Source: Tianweitania sediminis (lineage in GTDB: Bacteria; Pseudomonadota; Alphaproteobacteria; Rhizobiales; Rhizobiaceae). From it: a stretch of 64,000 nucleotides of DNA. The stretch spans positions 124,001-188,000 of the forward strand of contig NZ_JAGIYY010000005.1 of the NCBI RefSeq assembly GCF_017813335.1, read 5' to 3'. The notes beneath the pieces are model-generated. The model saw nothing but the letters and a program-made list of their open reading frames with translations. It had not been told where the DNA came from and did no database searches. This document shows, piece by piece, positions 25,283 through 33,957 of the stretch; the stretch's first letter is position 1; the number at the start of each line of letters is the position of its first letter. The translations under genes and the position numbers were made by a program.

Positions 25283-26905
25283 ATGCGGCCTTTTCTGACC
25301 CTCCACGATCCCGCGCGCGCGGCAGCCTGGTACGAAGCCGGCCTTTGGACGAGCGACACCTTCTATTCCCTCATGGCCGATCATGCCGCAAGGCGACCGG
25401 ATGCGATCGCCCTGCGGGACGGGCATGAAGCGCTCAGTTGGGCCGAGCTCAAGCAGCGCGTCGACGCGCTTGCTGCCGACTTCGAGGATCTCGGGCTGGT
25501 GGCAGGAGACCGGGTGTCATTATGGCTATCGAACCGCCTTCACGTGCACGTGGCTTTCCTCGCCTGTTCCCGCGTCGGTATTGCTTGCAATCCGTCGCTC
25601 CATCGCACGTATACCTGCGGTGAGATCGTCGAACTGGTGACACGGCTTGGCAGCGCCGCGCTGATCACCGAAGAAGGGTGGGGCGCCGATCGCGGGAACC
25701 ACGATCTCCAGGCGATGCTCAGTGCGCTTCCTTTCATGAAGCGGGTCTACGACATCGCGGACCTTCCGCGCACCGGGCGGGAACCGTCTGGTCCTCCGCA
25801 CGCCAATCCGGATACCGTCGGGTATCTGGCTTTCACATCCGGTACGACCGGCAAGCCGAAATGCGTCATGCATTCTGCCAACACCTTGCTGGCGAACGCG
25901 CGTGACCTGGTGCGTGACTGGTCTGTTGGTGAAGACGCGGTGATCCTGTCGCTGAGCCCGCTCTCGCATCACATCGCCTGGGTGGGGGTCGGTCAATGGC
26001 TGACCAGTGGCGGCCTGTTTGTCACGGATGATCCACGTCCGGGCATGAGTCGCCTCGACTGGATCCTGGAAACAGGGGCGACCTATGTGCTGGGCGTCCC
26101 AACACATGCCATGGACATCCTGGAGGAACAAAAGAAGCGGGGCATCACTAAGCTCGGCAAGGTCGAGATGTTCTACATGGCGGGCTCTCCGATCCCCTCC
26201 GTTGTCGCAGAAGCTTTCGTTCTTCAAGGCGTGACGCCGCAGAACATCTACGGGATGACTGAAAATTCCTCTCACCAATACACCCATCCCGATGATGCCC
26301 AGGATATCTGGGTTTCGACCTGCGGGCGTGGCGGCCCCGCCTACGAAGTTGCCATCTTCGATCCTGAAAACGAGGAGCGCCGGCTTGGCCCCGGTGAAAC
26401 AGGACAGATCGGAGGACGAGGCGCCGCGCTGATGCTCGGCTACTTCGACAACCAGTCTGCCACCGAAAAAAGCTTCAACCGTCAGGGCTGGTTCATGTCC
26501 GGCGATCTTGGATCGATGGACGACCGAGGCCACCTGAAAATCGAAGGGCGGCTGAAGGACCTCATCATCAGAGGCGGCCACAACATCTATCCGTCCCGAA
26601 TCGAAGCTTTGGCCGTGTCGCACGTCAAGGTGGCAAAGGCAGCGGCCTTTCCGGTTGCGGATGAACGACTGGGCGAAAAGGTGTGCCTCGCCATCCTGGG
26701 AACAGCGGAGGCTGACGAGGTGCTGGCGCATCTGGCAGCCGAGGGGCTGTCGAAGTTCGACATGCCGGAATGGTTCCTGCGTATGGATGCGCTTCCGCTG
26801 ACACCGAGTGGCAAGATCCTGAAGCGCGAGCTGATAGCGATGGTTCAGCGCAGTGAACTGACGCCGCAGCCGGTGCGGTATGTGGCTCGTAAGGAACATG
26901 CGTGA
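25283..26905 (+). CDS. Acyl-CoA ligase (AMP-forming)
   Basis: Adenylate-forming ligase of 540 residues that activates a carboxylate with ATP and CoA. The P-loop FTSGTTGKPK (184-193), the YGMTENSS core motif, GWFMSGDLG, the hinge LIIRGGHNIYPSRIE and the C-terminal catalytic lysine region LTPSGKILKREL are all in order. The length fits cyclohexanecarboxylate- and carnitine-type ligases. ATG 25283 starts soon after the preceding stop; a 54-base upstream extension would overlap that gene. It overlaps the next gene by one base (TGATG). In this operon it would play the part of AliA of the alicyclic acid route; the true substrate is unknown. Confidence 0.9.
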   Translation: MRPFLTLHDPARAAAWYEAGLWTSDTFYSLMADHAARRPDAIALRDGHEALSWAELKQRVDALAADFEDLGLVAGDRVSLWLSNRLHVHVAFLACSRVGIACNPSLHRTYTCGEIVELVTRLGSAALITEEGWGADRGNHDLQAMLSALPFMKRVYDIADLPRTGREPSGPPHANPDTVGYLAFTSGTTGKPKCVMHSANTLLANARDLVRDWSVGEDAVILSLSPLSHHIAWVGVGQWLTSGGLFVTDDPRPGMSRLDWILETGATYVLGVPTHAMDILEEQKKRGITKLGKVEMFYMAGSPIPSVVAEAFVLQGVTPQNIYGMTENSSHQYTHPDDAQDIWVSTCGRGGPAYEVAIFDPENEERRLGPGETGQIGGRGAALMLGYFDNQSATEKSFNRQGWFMSGDLGSMDDRGHLKIEGRLKDLIIRGGHNIYPSRIEALAVSHVKVAKAAAFPVADERLGEKVCLAILGTAEADEVLAHLAAEGLSKFDMPEWFLRMDALPLTPSGKILKRELIAMVQRSELTPQPVRYVARKEHA

Positions 26906-27675
26906 TGGCGGTGACCTTGAAACGCGACGGCGATTTTGCCGTCCTCACCCTTGATCGTCCGGAAGCACTCAACGCATTGTCGTTCGCCATCATCGGGCAG
27001 ATCGGCGAAGCGCTGGATGCCGTCGCCGAAGACAGAACAGCACGGGCCCTGCTGATTACGGGAGCGGGCGACAAAGCCTTCTGCGCCGGAGCGGATATCA
27101 AGGAGCTGCGCAGCCGTTCCCTGGTCGACCAGAAGCGCGGTGCCGAACTCGGTCAGCGCGTGTTTGCGAAGCTGGACGATCTGCCGATCGCTTCGGTCGC
27201 GCTTGTGAACGGCTATGCATTCGGCGGCGGAATGGAACTGGCGCTCGCTTGCACATTCCGGCTCGCGTCTGCGAATGCGAAATTCGGCTTGCCTGAGGTC
27301 AAGCTCGGCCTCATTCCGGGTTATGGCGGCACCCAACGCTTGCCGCGCCTCGTCGGCGAAGGACGGGCTCTGGAGATGATCCTGAGCGGCCGAACTGTCG
27401 ACGCAGGGGAGGCGGAGCGGATGAACCTCGTCAACAAGCTGATCGAGGATGATCTTCTGGAGGCCGGCAAGGCGTTCGCATCGACCTTCACGCGCTACAG
27501 TCTGCCGGTTTTGAACTTCGCGCGTCGAGCAGTGCAGCGGGCTCACGACTTGCCCTTGCATGAAGGCCTGCGGGTGGAAGCGGAACTCTCGACACTCGCC
27601 TACCGCACCGCGGATGCGGAGGAGGGCATGGAAGCCTTCGAACAGAAACGCAAGCCGGAGTTCCGTGATGCCTGA
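26905..27675 (+). CDS. Enoyl-CoA hydratase/isomerase
   Basis: Crotonase-family hydratase of 256 residues. It has GAGDKAFCAGADIKEL (oxyanion hole), YAFGGGMELALAC with the first catalytic-glutamate region, and FGLPEVKLGLIPGYGGTQRLPR with the second, so unlike the neighbour at 24493 it looks like a true hydratase (BadK/PaaF-like). A GTG directly upstream could also start it, but the ATG in the TGATG overlap with the ligase is preferred. It overlaps the SDR gene by 8 bases. It would add water to the alpha-beta-unsaturated acyl-CoA made by the acyl-CoA dehydrogenase in this operon. Confidence 0.9.
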   Translation: MAVTLKRDGDFAVLTLDRPEALNALSFAIIGQIGEALDAVAEDRTARALLITGAGDKAFCAGADIKELRSRSLVDQKRGAELGQRVFAKLDDLPIASVALVNGYAFGGGMELALACTFRLASANAKFGLPEVKLGLIPGYGGTQRLPRLVGEGRALEMILSGRTVDAGEAERMNLVNKLIEDDLLEAGKAFASTFTRYSLPVLNFARRAVQRAHDLPLHEGLRVEAELSTLAYRTADAEEGMEAFEQKRKPEFRDA

Positions 27676-28372
27676 AGGGACAATCATCGTCACAGGAGCG
27701 AGCAAGGGCATCGGCGCAGCAATCGCAGCCGACCTGGCAAAGCGCGGCTACGACCTCGCCTGCTTGTCCCGGTCGGGGTCCGCTTCCGTTGGAAGCGGAT
27801 ATGCCTGTGACATGACCGACGAAACCGCCGTCAAAGAAACCTTCGCGAAGATTGCGTCGGGGAGCAGGCTGGTTGGACTGGTCAACAACGCCGGCGTTCA
27901 TCTGGGTGGCTCGACCGCAACCCTTCAAACGGCTGAGTTCGAAAAGGTCATGGCGTTGAACGCCACGGCCGTGATGGTGGCGGCGCGGGAGGTCTATCCA
28001 CACCTGAAGGCGCACGGCGGCATGATCATCAACATCGGCTCGTTCTTCGACAAGCTGGGCGTGCCGGACAACCTGGCTTACTGCGCTTCAAAGGCAGCGG
28101 TTGCCGCGATGACCCGCTGCATGGCAGTGGAATGGGCAGACGACGGCATTTCGGTCGTCAATATTGCACCGGGCTACATCGAGACGGATCTTAATCGTGA
28201 CTTCCTCGCCCGCGAAAAAGTGCGCCGCTGGATGGAAACACGGATACCCGTGAAACGGCCGGGCAGTTCCGAGGAAGTTGCGCGCCTCGTAGGCGCGGTT
28301 TTCGCCGAGCGCATCGGCTTTCTGACCGGCGAAACCATCTACATCGACGGCGGACAGGGGATGAACCACTGA
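27668..28372 (+). CDS. Short-chain dehydrogenase/reductase
   Basis: NAD(P)-dependent classical SDR of 234 residues. Cofactor motif TGASKGIG (9-16), NNAG at 73-76, catalytic Ser125, Tyr138 and Lys142 (YCASK), and the PGYIETDLN block are all present. The C-terminal end FLTGETIYIDGGQGMNH is typical of FabG/BadH-like enzymes. Start ATG 27668 overlaps the hydratase gene by 8 bases; it ends in a TGATG junction with the next gene. In the alicyclic route BadH, also an SDR, oxidises 2-hydroxycyclohexanecarboxyl-CoA to the keto ester that BadI cleaves. This gene would fill that slot. Confidence 0.88.
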   Translation: MPEGTIIVTGASKGIGAAIAADLAKRGYDLACLSRSGSASVGSGYACDMTDETAVKETFAKIASGSRLVGLVNNAGVHLGGSTATLQTAEFEKVMALNATAVMVAAREVYPHLKAHGGMIINIGSFFDKLGVPDNLAYCASKAAVAAMTRCMAVEWADDGISVVNIAPGYIETDLNRDFLAREKVRRWMETRIPVKRPGSSEEVARLVGAVFAERIGFLTGETIYIDGGQGMNH

Positions 28373-29538
28373 TGAAATTGCTTGAGCAAATCGACCGTCG
28401 CCGCATGTGGAGCGATGACGAGCGCATGATTCTGGATGCGGTTCAGCGCGTGGTCGATACCGTCGTGGCGCCAAATGCAGCCCGTTATGATGAAAGCGGC
28501 GAGTTTCCCTGGGAAAACATCGAGGCGATCAATGAACTGGGCCTCAACGGCCTGTTCGTTCCGGCTGCATTTGGCGGCACGCCGATGCCGTTTCGGTTGT
28601 ATCTTGAGGTCGTGTCGCTGCTTTCCGAGGCTTGCGCTTCAACCGGCATCATTTACGCAACGAACTGCCACGGCATGAAGCCGCTGATCGACTTTGGCAG
28701 CCAAGATCAGCGCGAGCGCTTGCTGCCCCGGATCGCCGAGGGCGGCCTCGGCGCGCTGGCTATCACCGAGCTAACGGCGGGCTCGGACGCCACAGGGATG
28801 AAGACGCGCTTCACTCCAGATGGCGACGACATCGTGGTCAATGGAGGCAAGGTCTTCATTACCAACGGCGACGTCGCCGATCTAATGCTCGTGTTCGGCA
28901 AATGGTCTGAGATCGACGACCCAAAGAAATCCATCTCCGCTCTGGTTCTGGAAAAAGACACGCCGGGCTTCTCCGTCGTCAGCAAGGAACGGAAGATGGG
29001 GCACCGCGCTTCCTCCACTTGCGCACTTTCGTTCGAGAATATGCGCGTCCCGCGCGCCAACCTGCTGGGCGAACCGGGCGAGGGGCTGTCGATCTTGTTG
29101 GCTTCGCTGAACAAGTCGCGGCCCTCCGTGGCAGCGCATGCGCGGGGCATCGCCCGCGCGGCCCTAAAGGACATGGTCGCCTATTCCAATCAGCGCAGCC
29201 AATCCGGCAAGAGAATCATCGAGTTCCAGGCCAACCAATTCACGCTCGCCGACCTTGCATCCGAGCTGGCGTTGATCGAGCAGTGGATCGACTATGTCGC
29301 GGCCCTGGTAGACGACGACGTGGCGGACTTCGGCGTCGAGGCCTCGTTGGCCAAGCTGCGAGCGTCTGATCTCGCCATGCGGATGAGCACTGAATGCGTG
29401 CAGTTCCTGGGCGGCTACGGCTATTGCAGCGACTACCGAGCCGAGCGCCTCATGCGTGATGCCAAGATCACCCAGATCTGGGAAGGCACCAACCAGGTCC
29501 ATCGCCAGCTCATCGGACGGAGCTTCAGAACATCATGA
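28372..29538 (+). CDS. Acyl-CoA dehydrogenase
   Basis: FAD enzyme of 388 residues that introduces the alpha-beta double bond in an acyl-CoA. Signature blocks: ALAITELTAGSDATGMKTRF, KVFITNGDVADLMLVF, and the C-terminal RDAKITQIWEGTNQVHRQLI with the likely catalytic Glu371 of the IWEGT motif, as in short-chain and isovaleryl-type dehydrogenases. The start is in a TGATG overlap with the SDR gene, and the end overlaps the next gene (ATGA). It would correspond to AliB/BadJ-like steps if the substrate is a ring acid. Electron-transfer flavoprotein genes are not in the window. Confidence 0.91.
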   Translation: MKLLEQIDRRRMWSDDERMILDAVQRVVDTVVAPNAARYDESGEFPWENIEAINELGLNGLFVPAAFGGTPMPFRLYLEVVSLLSEACASTGIIYATNCHGMKPLIDFGSQDQRERLLPRIAEGGLGALAITELTAGSDATGMKTRFTPDGDDIVVNGGKVFITNGDVADLMLVFGKWSEIDDPKKSISALVLEKDTPGFSVVSKERKMGHRASSTCALSFENMRVPRANLLGEPGEGLSILLASLNKSRPSVAAHARGIARAALKDMVAYSNQRSQSGKRIIEFQANQFTLADLASELALIEQWIDYVAALVDDDVADFGVEASLAKLRASDLAMRMSTECVQFLGGYGYCSDYRAERLMRDAKITQIWEGTNQVHRQLIGRSFRTS

Positions 29539-30401
29539 CGACGTCGATCAAGGTTGTGGCGGTCTGCGGGGCAGGCGGCACGATGGGAGCTGGTATTGCC
29601 CTTGTGGCCGCCCGCGCCGGTTTCCGCACGTTGTGCTATGATACTCAGGACGCAAGCCTCGCGGGCGCTCGCAAGCGCGCCGAACGCTTTTTCAGCAAGT
29701 CGGTCGAGCGTGGCAAGATGACCGCGGAAGACCGCGAAAGCGCGCTGGCTAATCTCGTGGACACGACGGATCTTGGTGCGCTGGCCGAAGCGGACCTGGT
29801 GATCGAGGCGATCTTCGAAAGCCTTGAAGCCAAGCAAACGCTGTTTGCCAAGCTCGACGCCGTGTGTGCCCCCCAGGCGATCTTCGCTTCCAATACTTCG
29901 ACCCTGTCGATTACGGAAATCGCCTCCGGCTGCGGGCGTGAAGACCGTGTTGTCGGCATGCATTTCTGTTTGCCAGCCGAGATGATGAAGCTGATCGAGA
30001 TGTCGCGGGGGATCAACACATCCGATGCGACGTTCGAGACGGCTTGGGGGTTTACGCTTGCCGCTGGCCAGAAGCCCGTGGAAACACAGGACAAGCCTGG
30101 CTTCATCCTCAATGCTTTGCTTGTGCCCTTCAACAACGACGTCATCCGGGCCATCGAAGCAGGGTTGACCACTCCGGCCGAAATCGACACCGCCATCAAG
30201 GTGGGGCTTGGCTACAAGATGGGCCCCTGCGAACTGCTCGACCTGATCGGACTCGATACGCAGGTACGGCTTTGCGAAGCCTTCTACCCGGTCACGCTTG
30301 ATCCGAGAGCTTCCGCTCCGCCTTTGCTGCGCCGGATGGTGGCGGCGGGTCGCCTGGGCAAAAAATCCGGCGGCGGATTCTACAACTACGAACAGCAGTA
30401 G
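29535..30401 (+). CDS. 3-hydroxyacyl-CoA dehydrogenase (short, HbdA/PaaH-like)
   Basis: NAD-dependent enzyme of 288 residues. The N-terminal Rossmann domain has VAVCGAGGTMGAGIALVAA. The catalytic region includes ASNTSTLSITEIA and the histidine in VVGMHFCLPAEMMKLIE. Usual family members read HFFNPxxxMxLVE there, so the FFNP part is altered to FCLP. The C-terminal domain has GYKMGPCELLDLIGLD and ends LGKKSGGGFYNY. It starts in an ATGA overlap. It is one of two 3-hydroxyacyl-CoA dehydrogenases of this region; the longer one is at 39125. The changed motif suggests a substrate different from a straight chain. Confidence 0.88.
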   Translation: MTTSIKVVAVCGAGGTMGAGIALVAARAGFRTLCYDTQDASLAGARKRAERFFSKSVERGKMTAEDRESALANLVDTTDLGALAEADLVIEAIFESLEAKQTLFAKLDAVCAPQAIFASNTSTLSITEIASGCGREDRVVGMHFCLPAEMMKLIEMSRGINTSDATFETAWGFTLAAGQKPVETQDKPGFILNALLVPFNNDVIRAIEAGLTTPAEIDTAIKVGLGYKMGPCELLDLIGLDTQVRLCEAFYPVTLDPRASAPPLLRRMVAAGRLGKKSGGGFYNYEQQ

Positions 30402-30413
30402 GAGGCGGATGCG

Positions 30414-31055
30414 ATGCGCGACTACATGATCCTGCAGAACGGCCCCAGCCGCTCCTTCGCAGAAGGTGACGCTTTTCTCGCGGGTGCGAGTGATGCCGCT
30501 GACGTCCTTGTGCTTCTCGGCGGATCCGGCGAACAATTGCCGGAGGATGCTTCGAAGGCAGCAATCCTTGTCGAGTTGGATACTGAGTGCCTGGGTGTCC
30601 ACACGGGCGAAATGTCCGGACGCGAAGGGTCCCAAGTCTTGGGCTTCGCGCGCTATCGCAATGGCAACGATGCGCCCACCAACCTCATCGAACTCGTGCG
30701 CCAACCGGCTAGCGATCCGGAGGCGATTTCGGCCGCAACCCTGATGTTTGAAGCAGCCGGCTTCTCGGTCGTTGTCTGCGCAGATCAGCCGGGCCGCATC
30801 ATCGACCGGCTGGTTCGCCCCAAATACAACGCCGCCCTGCGCTTCCTTGATGAGGGACTGGCAACGGCCGAGGCAATGGATATGACCTGCCGCATGGGCC
30901 TTGGATATCCTGACGGCCCGATCGAGCGCGTTGAAAGGGGTGGTCTTGCACGGCACTGCGACATTTCAAGAGCAATCTTCGACATGACGGGTCTGCCCTC
31001 CTACATGCCGGCGCGGCGGGCGGTTGTTGCCCGGGCGCGGGAAGATCGGCAATGA
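30414..31055 (+). CDS. Stand-alone 3HCDH C-terminal-domain-like protein
   Basis: A protein of 213 residues whose C-terminal part (about 120-205) resembles the C-terminal domain of 3-hydroxyacyl-CoA dehydrogenases: DRLVRPKYNAALRFLDEGLA, GLGYPDGPIERVERGGLARH. The first 110 residues lack a dinucleotide-binding glycine motif and resemble the degenerate middle part of long PaaC-type dehydrogenases. Thus it looks like the second half of such an enzyme encoded as its own gene, downstream of a short dehydrogenase that supplies the first half. GGAGG at 30401 precedes the ATG. It overlaps the next gene (ATGA). It may be a subunit or a substrate-binding helper; it is unlikely to be active alone. Confidence 0.7.
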   Translation: MRDYMILQNGPSRSFAEGDAFLAGASDAADVLVLLGGSGEQLPEDASKAAILVELDTECLGVHTGEMSGREGSQVLGFARYRNGNDAPTNLIELVRQPASDPEAISAATLMFEAAGFSVVVCADQPGRIIDRLVRPKYNAALRFLDEGLATAEAMDMTCRMGLGYPDGPIERVERGGLARHCDISRAIFDMTGLPSYMPARRAVVARAREDRQ

Positions 31056-32188
31056 TGCCAGGGGCGCTATCGGGCGTGACCGTGCTTGACTTCAGCACGC
31101 TCTTGCCAGGACCGATGGCGACGCTGTTCCTGGCAGAGGCAGGCGCCGACGTCATCAAGGTTGAGCGGCCCGGGCGTGGCGAGGAGATGCGCAGCTACGA
31201 GCCCAAATGGGGGAGCGACAGCATCAATTTCGCGATGCTCAATCGCGGCAAGAAGAGCATAGCGGTGGACCTCAAGGACCCCGCGTCTCGGGAGCGGCTA
31301 CGCCCGCTTATCGAGAAGGCGGACATCGTTGTGGAACAGTTCCGACCAGGCGTGATGGCCCGTCTCGGGCTGGGCTATGACGACATACGGGAAGTTCGGC
31401 CGGATGTTATCTACTGCTCCATAACAGGCTACGGTCAGACAGGACCGCGCGCGGCTCAGGCCGGTCATGATCTCAACTATATCGGCGACACAGGGCTTCT
31501 GGCGTTGAGCTGCGGGACAACCGAGAGCCCCGTTGTGCCGCCGGCGCTGATCGCGGATATCGCAGGTGGCAGCTATCCTGCTGTTCTCAACATTCTGCTG
31601 GCTCTGCGCCAGCGCGATAAGACCGGCAGTGGCGCCTATCTCGACGTCGCCATGGCAGATAACCTGTTCCCCTTCATGTATTGGGCGTTTGGGCAGGGGC
31701 AGGCGACGGGTACGTGGCCGGGCAACAGCGATGCGCAGGTGTCGGGCGGTTCGCCGCGCTACCGGCTGTATGCCACCGCCGACGGGCACTTTGTGGCCGT
31801 AGCTCCCTTGGAACAGAAGTTCTGGTTGGCCTTCTGCGCGGCGATTGGCCTCGAACAGGAACTGGTTGATGACACGGTCTCGCCGGAGCGCACGACGCGG
31901 CGCATCAGCGAGATCATCGCTGCGCGCACGGCGCGCGAGCTGCAGCCGGTTCTGGCCGCAGCTGATTGCTGCTGCAGTATCGTGCGCTCCTTAAACGATG
32001 CGATGGCTGATCCTCACTTCGCCCAACGCGGGCTTTTCGCAAGGCCGCTGACGAACGATCATGGACAAGAGATGGCTGCACTGCCAACGCCGATCGCCGC
32101 TTCGGCACGAGGTGAGGGAACCGCGGCCAGCCGCGCGCCACGTTTGGGCGAACACACGCGGGAATTGCTGGGGCCCGAAGCGGAATGA
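31052..32188 (+). CDS. Class III CoA-transferase family, alpha-methylacyl-CoA racemase-like
   Basis: Protein of 378 residues in the CaiB/BaiF family. It carries AMACR-type features: the catalytic HD pair in AQAGHDLNYIG, PPALIADIAGGSYPAVLNIL and the block GGSPRYRLYATADGHFVAV. These resemble the racemases that invert the alpha-carbon of 2-methylacyl-CoA esters more than CoA-transferases. The first CoA-transferase gene at 23232 lacks this GHDLNY pattern. Start in an ATGA overlap. If it is a racemase, the pathway handles an alpha-branched or ring-substituted acyl-CoA with a stereocentre next to the thioester. A CoA-transferase role remains possible. Confidence 0.75.
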   Translation: MMPGALSGVTVLDFSTLLPGPMATLFLAEAGADVIKVERPGRGEEMRSYEPKWGSDSINFAMLNRGKKSIAVDLKDPASRERLRPLIEKADIVVEQFRPGVMARLGLGYDDIREVRPDVIYCSITGYGQTGPRAAQAGHDLNYIGDTGLLALSCGTTESPVVPPALIADIAGGSYPAVLNILLALRQRDKTGSGAYLDVAMADNLFPFMYWAFGQGQATGTWPGNSDAQVSGGSPRYRLYATADGHFVAVAPLEQKFWLAFCAAIGLEQELVDDTVSPERTTRRISEIIAARTARELQPVLAAADCCCSIVRSLNDAMADPHFAQRGLFARPLTNDHGQEMAALPTPIAASARGEGTAASRAPRLGEHTRELLGPEAE

Positions 32189-33183
32189 AGGCTGTTCTCG
32201 TCGAGAGATTTGCGCCGTTTCAGGAGGCCCGTTTGGTCGACGTGGCTGATCCCTCCCCGGGCCGGGGAGAGGTGCTCGTCGATGTTGCCGCGGCAGAAGC
32301 CAATTATCCAGACATCCTCGTGATGGAAGGGCGCTACCAGGTAAAGCCGCCGCTGCCTTTCTCACCGGGCAAGGCTGCTGCCGGCGTTGTTTCCGCGTTA
32401 GGCGAGGGCGTGACCCGTCTCGCTGTGGGCGACAAGGTTGCCGCGCAGGTGGAATATGGCGCTTACGCAGAGAAGCTCCTTGCACGGGACGAAAGCTGCT
32501 TTCGGATTCCGGACGGAATGACGTTCGAAACCGCGGCGGCGCTTGGGCTGGTTTACCAGACGTCCTACTTCGCGCTCCTCGAACGCTGTCAGTTCCAGCC
32601 CGGCGAAACCGTTCTCGTGCTCGGCGCTTCAGGCGGCGTCGGCTCCGCTGCCGTCCAGCTTGCAAAAGCAATGGGAGCATCGCTCGTGATCGCCTGCACG
32701 CGTGGTCCCGAAGGGGCGCAAGTGGCGCGGTCGATGGGCGCCGATCATGTCATCGACACCAACAGAAGCGACCTTCGCGAGGCGCTACGGACCGAAGTTT
32801 CTGCCGTTACCAACGGCCACGGGGCAGATGTCGTCGTGGATCCGGTTGGGGGTGAGGCCCATGCCGCTGCTATGCGCGCGATGGCATGGTGTGGGCGCAT
32901 GGTGATCGTGGGCTTTGCCGGTGGGGACATTCCGGCAATTCGCTCGAACTATCTTCTGGTGAAAAACATCACGGTTTCAGGCCTGCAGTGGTCAGACTAC
33001 CGCGACCGCAGCCCTGAGAAGGTGGCGCAGGCACAAGAAGCGATCTTCGCACTCTGGCAGGCGGGGAAACTCGACCCTCACATCTCAAAGGTCCTTCCCC
33101 TCGAGCAATTTGGCGAGGCCCTATCCGCATTGGCGGAAGGTCGGGCCAAAGGCAAGATCGTCCTTTCCACGACGGAAAGGTGA
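32185..33183 (+). CDS. Zinc-free NADPH:quinone oxidoreductase-like MDR enzyme
   Basis: Medium-chain reductase of 332 residues, quinone oxidoreductase branch. The GroES-like N-terminal domain (AAEANYPDILVMEGRYQ, PFSPGKAAAGVV) has no zinc ligands, and the nucleotide-binding motif VLVLGASGGVGSAAVQLAKA begins near residue 143. Members reduce quinones or double bonds of enones and enoyl thioesters. In this operon it may reduce a ring or side-chain double bond. Start in an ATGA overlap with the racemase-like gene; the next gene, the first Liv-type ATPase, starts 6 bases after the stop. Confidence 0.85.
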   Translation: MKAVLVERFAPFQEARLVDVADPSPGRGEVLVDVAAAEANYPDILVMEGRYQVKPPLPFSPGKAAAGVVSALGEGVTRLAVGDKVAAQVEYGAYAEKLLARDESCFRIPDGMTFETAAALGLVYQTSYFALLERCQFQPGETVLVLGASGGVGSAAVQLAKAMGASLVIACTRGPEGAQVARSMGADHVIDTNRSDLREALRTEVSAVTNGHGADVVVDPVGGEAHAAAMRAMAWCGRMVIVGFAGGDIPAIRSNYLLVKNITVSGLQWSDYRDRSPEKVAQAQEAIFALWQAGKLDPHISKVLPLEQFGEALSALAEGRAKGKIVLSTTER

Positions 33184-33189
33184 ACCGGG

Positions 33190-33957
33190 ATGGGAGGAAA
33201 ATCGGATCACGACATCATTCTAGCGGCCGAGAACCTGACCAAGGAGTTCAGGGGTTTTGTAGCGGTCGATGGCGTCAATCTTTCCGTGCGCCGGGGGCAG
33301 ATCCATGCCCTGATTGGGCCGAACGGGGCTGGCAAGACCACCTGCTTCAACCTTTTGACCAAGTTCCTGCAGCCCACCAGGGGCAAGATCACCTATGCCG
33401 GCAAGGACATCACCAACCTCTTGTCCGCGGATATTGCGCGGCTCGGGCTGGTGCGCTCGTTCCAGATCTCGGCGGTGTTTCCGCATCTGACGGCGCTGGA
33501 AAATGTCCGCATCGCCTTGCAGCGCAAGCGCGGCGACAGTTTTGACTTCTGGCGCTCGCAAAAGATCCTGTCGCGCTTCGACAACGAAGCGCTGGCGCTG
33601 CTTGAGGAAGTGGGCCTGGCCGAGTTCGCCCACCACGAGGCCACTGAACTGTCTTACGGCCGCAAGCGTGCGCTGGAGATCGCCACGACGCTCGCGCTGA
33701 ACCCCGACATGCTGCTTCTGGACGAACCGATGGCCGGCATGGCGCAAGCCGATGTCGAGCGCATCACCGCCTTGATCAAGCGCATTTCGGCCAACCGCAC
33801 CATCCTGATGGTGGAACACAACCTGTCGGTCGTGGCGACCTTGTCCGACACGATCACGGTTCTGGCACGCGGCAAGGTTCTGGCCGAAGGCGATTACGCC
33901 ACCGTGTCCCAGGATCCGCGCGTGGTTGAAGCTTATATTGGAGCCGGTCATGGCTGA
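33190..33957 (+). CDS. Liv-type (branched-chain amino acid family) ABC ATPase, LivG-like
   Basis: Cytoplasmic ATPase of 255 residues. Walker A GPNGAGKT, Q-loop SFQISAVFPHLT, signature LSYGRKRALEI in place of LSGGQ (typical of LivG), Walker B LLLDEPMAGMA and H-loop VEHNLSV. The Liv family carries not only amino acids but also many aromatic and alicyclic acids in catabolic operons, and its place inside this CoA-ester operon supports uptake of the pathway substrate. The following LivF-like gene overlaps by 8 bases. Confidence 0.91.
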   Translation: MGGKSDHDIILAAENLTKEFRGFVAVDGVNLSVRRGQIHALIGPNGAGKTTCFNLLTKFLQPTRGKITYAGKDITNLLSADIARLGLVRSFQISAVFPHLTALENVRIALQRKRGDSFDFWRSQKILSRFDNEALALLEEVGLAEFAHHEATELSYGRKRALEIATTLALNPDMLLLDEPMAGMAQADVERITALIKRISANRTILMVEHNLSVVATLSDTITVLARGKVLAEGDYATVSQDPRVVEAYIGAGHG

